Assembly (NCBI GenBank): GCA_964558315.1
Contig: CAZLCL010000001.1
Coordinates: 1-64,000, forward strand
DNA: 64,000 bases
DNA from: MWCM01 sp964558315
GTDB lineage: Bacteria; Patescibacteriota; UBA1384; XYA2-FULL-43-10
Direction: 5' to 3'
Position 1 is the stretch's first letter. Each line of letters begins with the position of its first letter. Below are positions 50,644-59,429 of the stretch, piece by piece. The notes under the pieces are model-generated. The model saw nothing but the letters and a program-made list of their open reading frames with translations. It did not search any database and was not told where the DNA came from. The position numbers were made by a program, and so were the translations under genes.

Positions 50644-50838
50644 ATGAAAAAAAGAGAATTATTTTTAAAATACACTAAAATGTCCAATGAAGAATTAAAC
50701 AAAGAGCTGGACAAATTATACGGTGAAGCCAGAAGAGTAAGGCTTGACATTGAAGGCAAAAAAAACACAAAAACCTCAGATATTGCCCAGAAAAAATCGC
50801 AAATTGCACAGTTATTAACAGTAATAAATAGCAGGTAA
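50644..50838 (+). CDS. rpmC: 50S ribosomal protein L29 (64 aa)
   Basis: uL29, two-helix protein by the tunnel exit: YTKMSNEELNKELDKLYGEA, then KKSQIAQLLTVINSR. Position between rplP and rpsQ confirms it. Confidence 0.92.
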   Translation: MKKRELFLKYTKMSNEELNKELDKLYGEARRVRLDIEGKKNTKTSDIAQKKSQIAQLLTVINSR

Positions 50839-50844
50839 GGTAAT

Positions 50845-51099
50845 ATGGCAGAAAATAATACAAAGAAGACAAAATTATTAAGAGGATCAGTTATTTCTGA
50901 CGCTATGGACAAAACTGTTATAGTGAACATATCCTCTGTAAAAACACATAGGCTTTATCATAAAAAATTCATTGTAAATAAAAAATATAAAGCTCATGAT
51001 GAGAAAAATCAGTATAAAACTGGTGATGTGGTTGAAATTTCTCCCGTAAGACCAATCTCAAAAGATAAACATTATAACGTAATTAATAAAGTTTCATAA
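50845..51099 (+). CDS. rpsQ: 30S ribosomal protein S17 (84 aa)
   Basis: uS17. LLRGSVISDAMDKTVIVNIS, then YHKKFIVNKKYKAHDEKNQY and GDVVEISPVRPISKDKHY, the standard OB-fold pattern. It lies 2 nt before rplN. Confidence 0.96.
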   Translation: MAENNTKKTKLLRGSVISDAMDKTVIVNISSVKTHRLYHKKFIVNKKYKAHDEKNQYKTGDVVEISPVRPISKDKHYNVINKVS

Positions 51100-51101
51100 A
51101 A

Positions 51102-51467
51102 ATGATTCAACAAGGAACAAAATTAAATGTTGCCGACAATAGTGGCGCAAAAGTGATTGAGTGCATCACTGTTTTGGGGCATAAGAAGCTTTCTACTGCA
51201 AAGATCGGTGACATTATTACCGCTTCAGTAAAATCAGCTATACCAAGAGCCAATGTAAAAAAGAAAGAGGTTGTTCGCGCTGTTATTGTTAGAACTGCCA
51301 AAGAATACGGTAGAGAAGACGGTTCATATATAAGATTTGACGAAAATGCGGCAGTAATTATAGACAAAGATAATAATCCAAGAGGCACAAGAATATTCGG
51401 CCCAGTGGCAAGAGAGTTACGTGGAAAATTTATGAAAATTATTTCATTAGCACAAGATGTATTATAA
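51102..51467 (+). CDS. rplN: 50S ribosomal protein L14 (121 aa)
   Basis: uL14. MIQQGTKLNVADNSGAKVIE, DENAAVIIDKDNNPRGTRIF and FGPVARELRGKFMKIISLAQ. Standard length of the family. Confidence 0.98.
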   Translation: MIQQGTKLNVADNSGAKVIECITVLGHKKLSTAKIGDIITASVKSAIPRANVKKKEVVRAVIVRTAKEYGREDGSYIRFDENAAVIIDKDNNPRGTRIFGPVARELRGKFMKIISLAQDVL

Positions 51468-51469
51468 AA

Positions 51470-51799
51470 ATGGAAAAATCAAGAATAAAAATTGGTGATA
51501 ATGTAAAAATATTGATTGGCAAGGACAACGGCAAGTCAGGTATTGTCGAATCGGTAAATCCCACCATGAAAAAAGTTGTTGTTAAGGGTATTAATATGTA
51601 TAAAAAGCACGTTAAACCAAGTAAAAAATACCCTAGTGGTGGAATTATTGATATTAATATGCCATTAAATATTTCTAACGTTATTATTATATGCCCGAAT
51701 TGTGGCAAAACAACCAAAGCAAAATTTAACTTAGATAAATCAGCTAAAACCAGGATTTGTAAAAAATGTGGGAAAAGTCTGGAGAACGGAGCCAAATGA
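51470..51799 (+). CDS. rplX: 50S ribosomal protein L24 (109 aa)
   Basis: uL24, an early assembly protein. KOW motif KIGDNVKILIGKDNGKSGIV, then KGINMYKKHVKPSKKYPSGG. The C-terminus has a Cys pair set (CPNCGKTTKAKF...CKKCGK) that would bind zinc. It ends with TGA, evidence that TGA is a stop in this genome, and overlaps rplE by 4 nt. Confidence 0.96.
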   Translation: MEKSRIKIGDNVKILIGKDNGKSGIVESVNPTMKKVVVKGINMYKKHVKPSKKYPSGGIIDINMPLNISNVIIICPNCGKTTKAKFNLDKSAKTRICKKCGKSLENGAK

Positions 51800-52341
51800 G
51801 CAAATTAAAATTAGATTATATTGAAAAAATTAGACCGGAGCTGAAAAAAGAGTTAAACATCAGTAATATTCACGCCGTGCCTAAAATTGAAAAAGTTACC
51901 GTTAGTGCTAAAACCGGATCAGTCAAAGAAGATGCTAACGCGATTGAAGAGATTAAAAAAGTTTTATCAGAAATTACAGGTCAAAATCCAAAACTAAATA
52001 AGTCGAAAAAAGCAGTATCATCTTTTAAACTCAGAATAGGTCAGCCTGTCGGTTTAACAGTGACACTTAGAAATGAAAAAATGTATGATTTTTTGTCAAG
52101 ATTATTAAATGTCGCTTTACCAAGGTTGAGAGATTTTAAAGGGCTTCCCAAGAAAGCATTTGATGGGAATGGCAATTACTCGATTGGCATAGAAGAACAT
52201 GTGATTATGCCCGAATCAAAATATGAAGGTAATACAAGAGTTTTTGGGTTTCAAGTAAACATTACTACAACGGCAAAAGATGACAAATCTGCAGAGCACC
52301 TATTGAACAAATTAGGATTTAAATTTGAGAAAGATAATTAA
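51796..52341 (+). CDS. rplE: 50S ribosomal protein L5 (181 aa)
   Basis: uL5, which contacts 5S rRNA and P-site tRNA. NIHAVPKIEKVTVSAKTGSV, GQNPKLNKSKKAVSSFKLRI and FDGNGNYSIGIEEHVIMPES. Start taken at ATG 51796 (MSKLKLDY), coupled to rplX by ATGA; an upstream in-frame ATG at 51766 lies within rplX. Confidence 0.97.
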   Translation: MSKLKLDYIEKIRPELKKELNISNIHAVPKIEKVTVSAKTGSVKEDANAIEEIKKVLSEITGQNPKLNKSKKAVSSFKLRIGQPVGLTVTLRNEKMYDFLSRLLNVALPRLRDFKGLPKKAFDGNGNYSIGIEEHVIMPESKYEGNTRVFGFQVNITTTAKDDKSAEHLLNKLGFKFEKDN

Positions 52342-52356
52342 TTATAAATCAGGTAT

Positions 52357-52542
52357 ATGGCTAAAAAATCAATGATTGCAAAAGCGAATAGAAAACCAAA
52401 ATTTTCCTCTAGGATCGTCAGAAGGTGTATGCTTTGTGGCAGACCTAGAGCGTATTATCGTAAATTTAAATTATGCAGAATATGTTTTAGAGAAGCGGCT
52501 AATAGAAATGAAATCCCAGGAATAACAAAATCAAGCTGGTAA
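52357..52542 (+). CDS. rpsZ: 30S ribosomal protein S14 type Z (61 aa)
   Basis: uS14 of the short zinc-binding type. CMLCGRPRAYYRKFKLCRIC holds the CxxC...CxxC site. This is the single S14 in the cluster and replaces the long zinc-free form. Confidence 0.97.
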   Translation: MAKKSMIAKANRKPKFSSRIVRRCMLCGRPRAYYRKFKLCRICFREAANRNEIPGITKSSW

Positions 52543-52565
52543 ATAGCCATAAATAGAGGACAAAT

Positions 52566-52943
52566 ATGTCAGATCCAATAGCAGATTTATTAACAAGAAT
52601 TAAAAATGCCCGAGCTGTAAATAAAAATACAGTTATTGTGCCATATTCAAAATTTAAAGAAGCTGTAGTCAAGGTAATTCGAGAAGAAGGATATATTGCT
52701 AGTTTCGTAGTAAAAACAATTGAAAATCATAAACATCTTGTTCTTGATATTGAAAATTCGAAGATTACCCATATAAAAAGAATAAGCAAACCAGGACAGC
52801 GCAATTATGTATCAAAAAAATTCATTCCTAAACCCTTAAGAGGGATGGGGCTTGTAATCATGTCAACACCAATCGGTGTGATTTCCGGCAAGGAAGCAGT
52901 AAAAAAGAATACCGGTGGTGAATTAATTTGTGAGGTATGGTAA
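52566..52943 (+). CDS. rpsH: 30S ribosomal protein S8 (125 aa)
   Basis: uS8. DPIADLLTRIKNARAVNKNT, then KRISKPGQRNYVSKKFIPKP and the terminal MSTPIGVISGKEAVKKNTGG. S8 is the spc operon repressor in E. coli. It overlaps rplF by one base. Confidence 0.98.
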   Translation: MSDPIADLLTRIKNARAVNKNTVIVPYSKFKEAVVKVIREEGYIASFVVKTIENHKHLVLDIENSKITHIKRISKPGQRNYVSKKFIPKPLRGMGLVIMSTPIGVISGKEAVKKNTGGELICEVW

Positions 52944-53488
52944 TGAGCAGGGTTGGCAAAAGACCGATAAAATTTAGTTCTGGAGTTAATGTTGTTATTG
53001 ACAATAGAAATATTGAGATTTCTTCTGGAGACAAAAAAATTCATTTTTATTTGCCTGAGGATCTTAAGGTTGATGTTACAGAAAACAGTATTGAACTATC
53101 AAGAAAATTCGATGATAAAGAGGCTAGATCTATGCATGGCTTATATGCAAGGCTAATAAGTAATGCAGTTAAAGGTGTATCAAACGGCATTAGCAAAAAA
53201 TTAGATTTTAAAGGAACAGGATATCGAGCTAAAGTAGAGTCTGGAAAATTGATTTTAAGCATGGGTTATTCACATGAAATTGAATTAATGATACCCGAAG
53301 GTTTAAATGTTAATGTGGCTAAAAATTCGATAATTATCGAAGGTTATGACGCGCAAAAAGTTGGGAATTTTTCAGCTACCGTTAGGGAGGTTAGGAAACC
53401 AGAAGTTTATAAAGGAAAAGGCATAAAATACGAGAAAGAAATTATCAAAAGAAAAGATGGGAAAGCCGCTCAGAGCGGAAAGGCGTAA
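52943..53488 (+). CDS. rplF: 50S ribosomal protein L6 (181 aa)
   Basis: uL6, two tandem alpha/beta domains: MSRVGKRPIKFSSGVNVVID, KLDFKGTGYRAKVESGKLIL and the sarcin-loop-binding end PEVYKGKGIKYEKEIIKRKD. ATG 52943 (TAATG) fits homologues; an ATG at 52937 adds only MV. Confidence 0.97.
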   Translation: MSRVGKRPIKFSSGVNVVIDNRNIEISSGDKKIHFYLPEDLKVDVTENSIELSRKFDDKEARSMHGLYARLISNAVKGVSNGISKKLDFKGTGYRAKVESGKLILSMGYSHEIELMIPEGLNVNVAKNSIIIEGYDAQKVGNFSATVREVRKPEVYKGKGIKYEKEIIKRKDGKAAQSGKA

Positions 53489-53489
53489 T

Positions 53490-53819
53490 ATGAATAGATC
53501 AAGCATAAGAAAAAAATTGGTTAATACCAATAAAAAAAATAATAATTATATAAGGCTAAGCGTTTATAGATCAAACTCTGCAATTTATGCAATGCTTATT
53601 GACGATTCAAAAAGCAAGGTCATAACATCTATCTGTTCAAAAAAGGTATCAGGAGGAGATACACCGATTGCTAAAGCATTTTTGTTAGGGAAAAGCATTG
53701 CCCAATCAGCAAAAGTTCATAAAATTAAAGATGTAGTTTTTGATCGAAATGGTTATAAATATCACGGTCAGGTAAAATCTTTAGCCGACGGCGCTAGGGA
53801 AGAAGGACTTAATTTTTAA
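53490..53819 (+). CDS. rplR: 50S ribosomal protein L18 (109 aa)
   Basis: uL18, 5S rRNA binder. NNYIRLSVYRSNSAIYAMLI, then FDRNGYKYHGQVKSLADGAR with the C-terminal REEGLNF. The N-terminal basic tail is short. ATG 53490 follows the rplF stop by one base. Confidence 0.96.
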   Translation: MNRSSIRKKLVNTNKKNNNYIRLSVYRSNSAIYAMLIDDSKSKVITSICSKKVSGGDTPIAKAFLLGKSIAQSAKVHKIKDVVFDRNGYKYHGQVKSLADGAREEGLNF

Positions 53820-53827
53820 GGATAAAT

Positions 53828-54451
53828 ATGTCGCCTCTTGAAAAAAACATAATGAAGCCCAGAAGAAAATATATTGAAAAGGAAGCCAAAGACGCTTTTG
53901 AAGAAAAAGTTATCGAAGTTAGCCGTGTCTCAAGAACAGTAAAAGGCGGGCGCAGAATTCGTTTTCGAGCTTTGGTTGTAATCGGAGATAAAAACGGGAA
54001 GGTTGGAATGGGCTTGGGTAAATCGAGCGAAGTATCAGGTGCAGTGCAAAAAGCTGCAGCACAAGCTAGAAAAAATATTGTGCAGATTCCCATAATCAAT
54101 GGCACAATCCCACATGAGGTGATTGGTGAATTTGGTGCCGCAAAAGTATTAATAAGGCCGGCTTCTGAGGGAACTTCAGTAGTGGCGGGAGGATCTGTTA
54201 GAGTCGTTGCAGAGCTAGCAGGAATTCAAGACTTACTCGCTAAATCTCTTGGTAGCAGAAGCAAAATAAATAATATAGCCGCTACTATTAATGGTTTGAA
54301 ATCTTTTAATAAAAATGTAGTAGATACAATTAAAAAATACGATAAAAACATTCAGAATGATATTAAAATTGAAGATAAATCAGCAAAAACCGAACCTAAT
54401 TCAGCATCAAAAACAAATAAAAAAATATTAAATTCCGAATCTAAAAAATAG
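53828..54451 (+). CDS. rpsE: 30S ribosomal protein S5 (207 aa)
   Basis: uS5 of the mRNA entry site. EKVIEVSRVSRTVKGGRRIR, GDKNGKVGMGLGKSSEVSGA and SVRVVAELAGIQDLLAKSLG. A lysine/serine-rich tail of about 35 residues extends the usual end. The next gene is rplO directly; rpmD (uL30), normally between them, is absent, a CPR trait. Confidence 0.97.
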   Translation: MSPLEKNIMKPRRKYIEKEAKDAFEEKVIEVSRVSRTVKGGRRIRFRALVVIGDKNGKVGMGLGKSSEVSGAVQKAAAQARKNIVQIPIINGTIPHEVIGEFGAAKVLIRPASEGTSVVAGGSVRVVAELAGIQDLLAKSLGSRSKINNIAATINGLKSFNKNVVDTIKKYDKNIQNDIKIEDKSAKTEPNSASKTNKKILNSESKK

Positions 54452-54466
54452 TATATATTAGGATGA

Positions 54467-54889
54467 ATGATGGAAACTAAATTGATTTTAAATAATAGTA
54501 AAAAGATTAAAAAAAGAGTCGGTCGAGGCATTTCCGCTGGCGGTGGTAAAACTGCCGGACGCGGCACAAAGGGCCAAAAATCACGATCAGGCTACAATTT
54601 GCCAAAGCAATTTGAAGGCGGGCAATCTAATTTGAGCTTAAGGCTTCCTAAAATTAAGGGATTTAAAGCTAAAAAAGAAATTATTAAAGTAATTTCATTA
54701 GATCAACTTAACAATAATTTTAAGGGTGGCGAAACTCTTTCTAACCAAACACTGATAAACAAAGGTTTGATTAAAAAGAATCAAACTGCAAAAATATTAA
54801 ATAACGGCGTAATTAACATTTACTTGGAAATTGAGAATATTCAGATATCTAAAGCGGCTAAATCGGCTATCGAGGCTAACAAAAAGTAG
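54467..54889 (+). CDS. rplO: 50S ribosomal protein L15 (140 aa)
   Basis: uL15. RVGRGISAGGGKTAGRGTKG, then SRSGYNLPKQFEGGQSNLSL. The glycine-rich N-terminal arm is typical. ATG 54470 is an equally possible start. It follows rpsE by 15 nt. Confidence 0.97.
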   Translation: MMETKLILNNSKKIKKRVGRGISAGGGKTAGRGTKGQKSRSGYNLPKQFEGGQSNLSLRLPKIKGFKAKKEIIKVISLDQLNNNFKGGETLSNQTLINKGLIKKNQTAKILNNGVINIYLEIENIQISKAAKSAIEANKK

Positions 54890-54919
54890 TTAATCATTGA
54901 TTTATTAACGAGATAATAT

Positions 54920-56194
54920 ATGTCTAGCTTAGCAAAAATTTGGCGCTATAAAGATATGAGAAATAAAGTTATTGTCGCCGCCTCACTCTTGGTTTTGACA
55001 AGAATTTTAGCGCACATTCCATTGCCCGGCGTTAATCTTGATCAACTTAAATCATTCTTTGACTCTAATCAGATCTTTGGTTTGCTAAATATGTTCTCAG
55101 GCGGAACCATGAGTAATTTTTCCATAATTCTTATGGGTGTTGGTCCGTATATTACATCTTCGATAATATTTCAATTATTAGCTATGGTTGTGCCTTATTT
55201 TGAACAACTTCAAAAAGAGGGAGAGTCGGGACAGAAAAAAATTTCTCAATACACTAGAATTGCCACTATACCATTAGCTATAATACAAGCCTACAGCATG
55301 TTTGCTTTATTAAAAAGTCAGGGGATTATCCCCGTATGGGATTCGTTTGATCTAGCTGTAATGTTAATATCTGCCACAGCCGGCACAATGCTTCTTATGT
55401 GGATAGGAGAAATTATTACAGAAAAAGGCATTGGTAATGGAGTATCTTTGATTATCTCTTTGGGTATCTTATCAGAATTTCCAAAACAGTTTAGAGATAC
55501 AGCGGCATTAGTTCAGAGCGGTGACGCAACAAAGATTGTTGGAGTAATAATTTTTGCCATAATATTTCTTATTACAATTGCCGCAATTATCTGTATTACC
55601 GAAGGTCAAAGGAATATCCCGGTTTCTTATGCTAGAAGAACTTCAGCTAATAGAACATTGGGATCAGTTGATTCTCACTTACCGATTAGAGTTAATATCG
55701 CCGGCGTTATTCCTATAATTTTTGCCATGTCTATAATGATTGTTCCCGGAGTTGTTTCTAAATACTTACAGAACGCCACTACCGATTGGATTAAAAATAG
55801 CGCAAAATATGTCGGAAATTTATTTCAAGACAATACCTTTTATGCCATATTTTATTTTGTTTTAGTGTTTGCTTTTACATATTTTTATACCAGTGTAGTT
55901 TTTAAGCCTGAGCAGATCGCGGAAAACCTACAGAAACAAGGAGGTTTTATACCTGGATTAAGACCCGGTCGCGAGACTAAAGAATTTATTCAAAATGTTG
56001 TTATCAGAATTACATTTATTGGTGGCCTGTTTTTAGCTATTATCGCGGTATTGCCCTATATTGTGCAAGCGGCCACGAATATTACAACATTAGTTCTTGG
56101 CGGGACTGGAATTTTAATCATGGTTTCTGTCATAATAGAAACAATGAGACAAATTAATGCACAATTAGTAATGCATACTTATGACACATATTAA
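54920..56194 (+). CDS. secY: Protein translocase subunit SecY (424 aa)
   Basis: Ten transmembrane segments of the Sec channel. RILAHIPLPGVNLDQLKSFF (TM1 to plug), GVGPYITSSIIFQLL, the cytosolic loop with RRTSANRTLGSVDSHLPIRV, and PEQIAENLQKQGGFIPGLRP with the SecA-contacting loop. It overlaps adk by 14 nt. Confidence 0.98.
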   Translation: MSSLAKIWRYKDMRNKVIVAASLLVLTRILAHIPLPGVNLDQLKSFFDSNQIFGLLNMFSGGTMSNFSIILMGVGPYITSSIIFQLLAMVVPYFEQLQKEGESGQKKISQYTRIATIPLAIIQAYSMFALLKSQGIIPVWDSFDLAVMLISATAGTMLLMWIGEIITEKGIGNGVSLIISLGILSEFPKQFRDTAALVQSGDATKIVGVIIFAIIFLITIAAIICITEGQRNIPVSYARRTSANRTLGSVDSHLPIRVNIAGVIPIIFAMSIMIVPGVVSKYLQNATTDWIKNSAKYVGNLFQDNTFYAIFYFVLVFAFTYFYTSVVFKPEQIAENLQKQGGFIPGLRPGRETKEFIQNVVIRITFIGGLFLAIIAVLPYIVQAATNITTLVLGGTGILIMVSVIIETMRQINAQLVMHTYDTY

Positions 56195-56831
56195 GAACAA
56201 AATATTTTGTTTTCTTGGTTTACCTGGATCCGGCAAAGGCACTCAAATTGAGATACTACAAAAGAAAATCAATGCAAAAATCATCTCTATTGGAGATGAA
56301 ATTAGAGATGAGATCGAAGAATCCGATCTGTCTGATCCTTTTTATCAAGAAATGAAAAAATTATACGATCAGGGCATTCCTCAATCCGATGAGGTTGTTA
56401 TTGATATCGTAAAGAAACGCATTAAACATAACAATAATTTAAATCTAATTTTTGATAATTTTCCATTTTCAAAGAATCAAGCCGAGCTTTTTTTTAAAAT
56501 TTGTCACGAACTTGAAGTAAATTATCCGGAATTAGTATTAATAGACATAACAACGGAAGAATCTATTAAGCGAGTTGTTTATCGCAGAATCTGTGCAGAT
56601 TGCGATCATATAAGTAGCGACCCGGAGATAGAAATCTGTGATAAATGCGGAGGAGCCATGATTGCGCGGGTTGATGATAACGAAGAAACTGTTCGTCAAA
56701 GAATAAAAAATTATTTGCCTCGCATTCTTGAGGTAGAACATCATTTTAAGCAACACGGTAAAGTCCACAAAATTGATGGCAGTGCATCAATCGAAAGTGT
56801 AGCTGAGTCAATTGAAAGAGCGATATTTTAA
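56181..56831 (+). CDS. adk: Adenylate kinase, zinc-LID type (216 aa)
   Basis: AMP + ATP to 2 ADP. P-loop GLPGSGKGTQIEIL, the NMP-binding region with SIGDEIRDEI, a LID with two Cys pairs (CADCDHISSDPEIEICDKCG, zinc-binding) and the R-x-R-x-x-N region VRQRIKNYLPRI. The AMP-site motif usually read as FDGFPR is here FDNFPF. I name it adk by position in the secY-adk-map-infA block. Confidence 0.9.
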   Translation: MTHIKNKIFCFLGLPGSGKGTQIEILQKKINAKIISIGDEIRDEIEESDLSDPFYQEMKKLYDQGIPQSDEVVIDIVKKRIKHNNNLNLIFDNFPFSKNQAELFFKICHELEVNYPELVLIDITTEESIKRVVYRRICADCDHISSDPEIEICDKCGGAMIARVDDNEETVRQRIKNYLPRILEVEHHFKQHGKVHKIDGSASIESVAESIERAIF

Positions 56832-57589
56832 TGGAATTGTTGTCATCACAGGAAATTAATAGCATAAAAAAATGTGGCAAAATTTTGTCAACTGCTTTAA
56901 ATGAAGTCCTCTTAGCAGTAAAACCGGGTATAAACGGCTCGACATTAGATAAAATTGCCGAAAAATCCCTCAGAAGAATGGGGGCGATACCCTCATTTTT
57001 GAATTACCCAGGAGATAAACATCCGTTTCCGGCAACTATCTGTTTATCGCTTAATGATGAAGTTGTTCATGGCATACCCACAAAAGAAAAGGTTATTCGA
57101 GAAGGAGACATTGTTTCAATTGATATTGGAGCAGAGTATGAGGGGTTATGCACTGATATGGCCAAAACAGTGATTGCCGGCAATATTAGAAATCCCATTC
57201 ATACAAAATTGCTAAGAGTTACTGAAGAATCTTTGCATCAAGCAATTAGTATTTTATCAAACAAAACAAAAATTGGCGATATCGGCCAAATTATAGAAAG
57301 TTATGTTACAAATCATGGAATGAGTGTCGTTAGAGTTTTAGTTGGGCACGGCATAGGCAAAAAACCTCATCAAGAGCCTCAAGTTCCAAATTATGGAAAA
57401 AAGGGAACAGGTATATCATTACAAAGCGGTATGGCAATAGCAATTGAACCGATGGTAAATTTAGGTCGGGAAGAAGTGGTAACGGGCGATGATAATTGGA
57501 CAGTAAAAACTCTCGATCATTCGATGTCGGCTCATTTTGAGCATACGATACTTATTACAGATAAAAAACCGATAGTTGTTACCTCCTAA
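56831..57589 (+). CDS. map: Methionine aminopeptidase type I (252 aa)
   Basis: Removes N-terminal Met. The metal site is visible: SIDIGAEYEGLCTDMAKTVI (two Asp), VLVGHGIGKKPHQEPQVPNY (His), IAIEPMVNLG (Glu) and SAHFEHTILITD (Glu). It overlaps adk by one base. Confidence 0.97.
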   Translation: MELLSSQEINSIKKCGKILSTALNEVLLAVKPGINGSTLDKIAEKSLRRMGAIPSFLNYPGDKHPFPATICLSLNDEVVHGIPTKEKVIREGDIVSIDIGAEYEGLCTDMAKTVIAGNIRNPIHTKLLRVTEESLHQAISILSNKTKIGDIGQIIESYVTNHGMSVVRVLVGHGIGKKPHQEPQVPNYGKKGTGISLQSGMAIAIEPMVNLGREEVVTGDDNWTVKTLDHSMSAHFEHTILITDKKPIVVTS

Positions 57590-57593
57590 ACTG

Positions 57594-57622
57594 TTGACGA
57601 TTAGATAAAAGTATGTTATCTT
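57594..57622 (+). promoter_or_regulatory. Promoter before infA
   Basis: TTGACG (57594-57599), 17-bp spacer, TATCTT (57617-57622). Transcription would start near 57629, about 5 nt before ATG 57634, so this mRNA would be almost leaderless. Confidence 0.5.
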
Positions 57623-57633
57623 ATACAAGTAAT

Positions 57634-57849
57634 ATGAATGAAAAAGACACCATAGAATTAGAGGGAGTAATAACTGAATCGCTTCCCAATGCTCTTTTTA
57701 GTGTCGAACTTGATAATGGGCATAATATTAAAGCGGTGTTGGGCGGTAAAATGCGCATGCATCGGATTTCTATACTGCCAGGGGATAGAGTAGTTGTGGT
57801 ATTGTCTCCATATGATTTGAACAAAGGAAGAATAATTTACAGAAAATAA
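57634..57849 (+). CDS. infA: Translation initiation factor IF-1 (71 aa)
   Basis: OB-fold factor: IELEGVITESLPNALFSVEL, then HNIKAVLGGKMRMHRISILP and DRVVVVLSPYDLNKGRIIYR. I choose ATG 57634 (MNEKDT), which matches the family length of about 72; an ATG at 57613 would lie inside the probable promoter. Confidence 0.95.
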   Translation: MNEKDTIELEGVITESLPNALFSVELDNGHNIKAVLGGKMRMHRISILPGDRVVVVLSPYDLNKGRIIYRK

Positions 57850-57850
57850 G

Positions 57851-57997
57851 ATGAAAGTAAGCGCTTCGGTTAAAAAAATTTGTGACAAATGTAAAATTGT
57901 TTCGAGGAGCAAAAAAGGTAAGAGTAAAAGAGTCAGCTCTAAGAAACGAATTTTTGTTATTTGTTCCAACCCGAAGCATAAACAACGACAAGGTTAA
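57851..57997 (+). CDS. rpmJ: 50S ribosomal protein L36 (48 aa)
   Basis: bL36, translated as MKVSASVKKICDKCKIVSRS followed by a lysine/arginine-rich linker and RIFVICSNPKHKQRQG. The C-x2-C...C-x4-H zinc site is intact. At 48 residues it is longer than the usual 37-38 because of an insert of about ten basic residues (KKGKSKRVSSKK). It fills the normal slot between infA and rpsM. Confidence 0.92.
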   Translation: MKVSASVKKICDKCKIVSRSKKGKSKRVSSKKRIFVICSNPKHKQRQG

Positions 57998-57999
57998 AA

Positions 58000-58386
58000 A
58001 TGGCGAGAATTGCAGGTATTAATATTCCAAATGATAAAAAGGTAAGTCACTCACTTACATATGTTTACGGCATCGGTTTAACAACCAGTTTAAAAATTTT
58101 AAAGAAAGCCGGAATCAAGCCAGATCTTAGAGTCAAGGATATTGAAGAAAATGATATAGAAAAAATTAGAAAAGTAATTAATAACGATCATAAGGTAGAG
58201 GGAGACCTACGTTTAGAGTTATCTCAAAATGTCAAACGTTTAAAAGAGATTAATTCTTACCGTGGTCTAAGACACATTAAGGGTCTTCCAGTTAGAGGAC
58301 AAAGGACAAAAACCAATGCTCGGACAAAACGTGGTAAAAAAATGACATTAGGTTCAGGGAAATTAGCACCCACTAAAAAAGTTTAA
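58000..58386 (+). CDS. rpsM: 30S ribosomal protein S13 (128 aa)
   Basis: uS13. ARIAGINIPNDKKVSHSLTY, then SYRGLRHIKGLPVRGQRTKT and NARTKRGKK. Head protein contacting P-site tRNA. It lies two bases after rpmJ. Confidence 0.98.
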   Translation: MARIAGINIPNDKKVSHSLTYVYGIGLTTSLKILKKAGIKPDLRVKDIEENDIEKIRKVINNDHKVEGDLRLELSQNVKRLKEINSYRGLRHIKGLPVRGQRTKTNARTKRGKKMTLGSGKLAPTKKV

Positions 58387-58397
58387 ATTTTATTAAA

Positions 58398-58805
58398 ATG
58401 GCTAAAAATTCTACTAAAAAAACCGTAAAAAGCAATACTAAAAAACGATCAAAAAGATCGGTTTATTCTGGACGCGTTTATATACAATCTACTTTTAACA
58501 ATACAATGGTTACAGTTACCAACGAGAATGGTGATGTAATTTCATGGTCAGCCGCTGGCGGAATGGGTTTTAAAGGCACGAAAAAATCAACTCCATATGC
58601 CGCGCAACTTACTTGTAGCAATGCTGTCGAAAAGGCTCGAGCATTTGGGCTTAAAAAAGTAGAAGTTTTTGTAAGTGGTGTAGGCGCCGGAAGAGAATCA
58701 GCAGTTAGGTCATTGTCAAACAGTGGTCTCGAGATTGATTCAGTCAAAGACATCACTCCGATCCCTCACAACGGTTGTCGAGCTAAAAAATCAAGAAGAA
58801 TCTAA
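58398..58805 (+). CDS. rpsK: 30S ribosomal protein S11 (135 aa)
   Basis: uS11 of the platform. GRVYIQSTFNNTMVTVTNEN, SAAGGMGFKGTKKSTPYAAQ, and ITPIPHNGCRAKKSRRI, including the Asn-Gly pair that is often isomerised in this protein. Confidence 0.98.
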   Translation: MAKNSTKKTVKSNTKKRSKRSVYSGRVYIQSTFNNTMVTVTNENGDVISWSAAGGMGFKGTKKSTPYAAQLTCSNAVEKARAFGLKKVEVFVSGVGAGRESAVRSLSNSGLEIDSVKDITPIPHNGCRAKKSRRI

Positions 58806-58822
58806 CAAAGGTTATTAAAGAT

Positions 58823-59413
58823 ATGATAAAAGCATGTAAAAAATGTAGGAGAGAGGGAGAAAAGTTAATGCTTAAGGGCGAGCGTTGTTTTAGTGCAAAA
58901 TGTTCTATAACTAGGCGTTCTTACCAACCCGGTCAACATGGACCTACTGCGAGATACAAAATTTCTGAGTATGGTCGCCAATTAAGAGAAAAGCAGAAAC
59001 TCAAAAGAATTTATGGCATTAGCGAAAGCGATTTAAAAAATATATATATTAAGGCTGATAAAGCAACAGGCAATACCTCAGAATTAATTATACAGCTTGT
59101 TGAATCCAGAATAGACAACATTATTTACAGATGCGGAATCGGAGATTCCAGAAGTCAGGCAAGACAGATCGTTTCTCATAATCATGTGCTGGTAGATAAT
59201 AAAAAGATTTCATCGCCATCAGCGATTATAAAATCAGGACAGATAATCTCCTTAGATAAGAGTGTCAAGCTTGATATTAAAAAAATAAAAAACTCGCCTT
59301 GGATTAAAAAAGATGAAAAAAAGAATCATTTTGAACTACTTCATTTACCCAATAAAGAAGAGATAGATATAAATATCAACGAAAAATTAGTAGTAGAATT
59401 TTACTCAAGATAA
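58823..59413 (+). CDS. rpsD: 30S ribosomal protein S4 (196 aa)
   Basis: uS4, assembly initiator and helicase at the mRNA entrance. The N-terminus carries a zinc knuckle (CKKCRREGEKLMLKGERCFS, then CS). YGISESDLKNIYIKADKATG and the S4 domain LVESRIDNIIYRCGIGDSRS follow. The C-terminus is standard. Confidence 0.97.
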   Translation: MIKACKKCRREGEKLMLKGERCFSAKCSITRRSYQPGQHGPTARYKISEYGRQLREKQKLKRIYGISESDLKNIYIKADKATGNTSELIIQLVESRIDNIIYRCGIGDSRSQARQIVSHNHVLVDNKKISSPSAIIKSGQIISLDKSVKLDIKKIKNSPWIKKDEKKNHFELLHLPNKEEIDININEKLVVEFYSR

Positions 59414-59429
59414 AATTTCTAGGAGAAAT

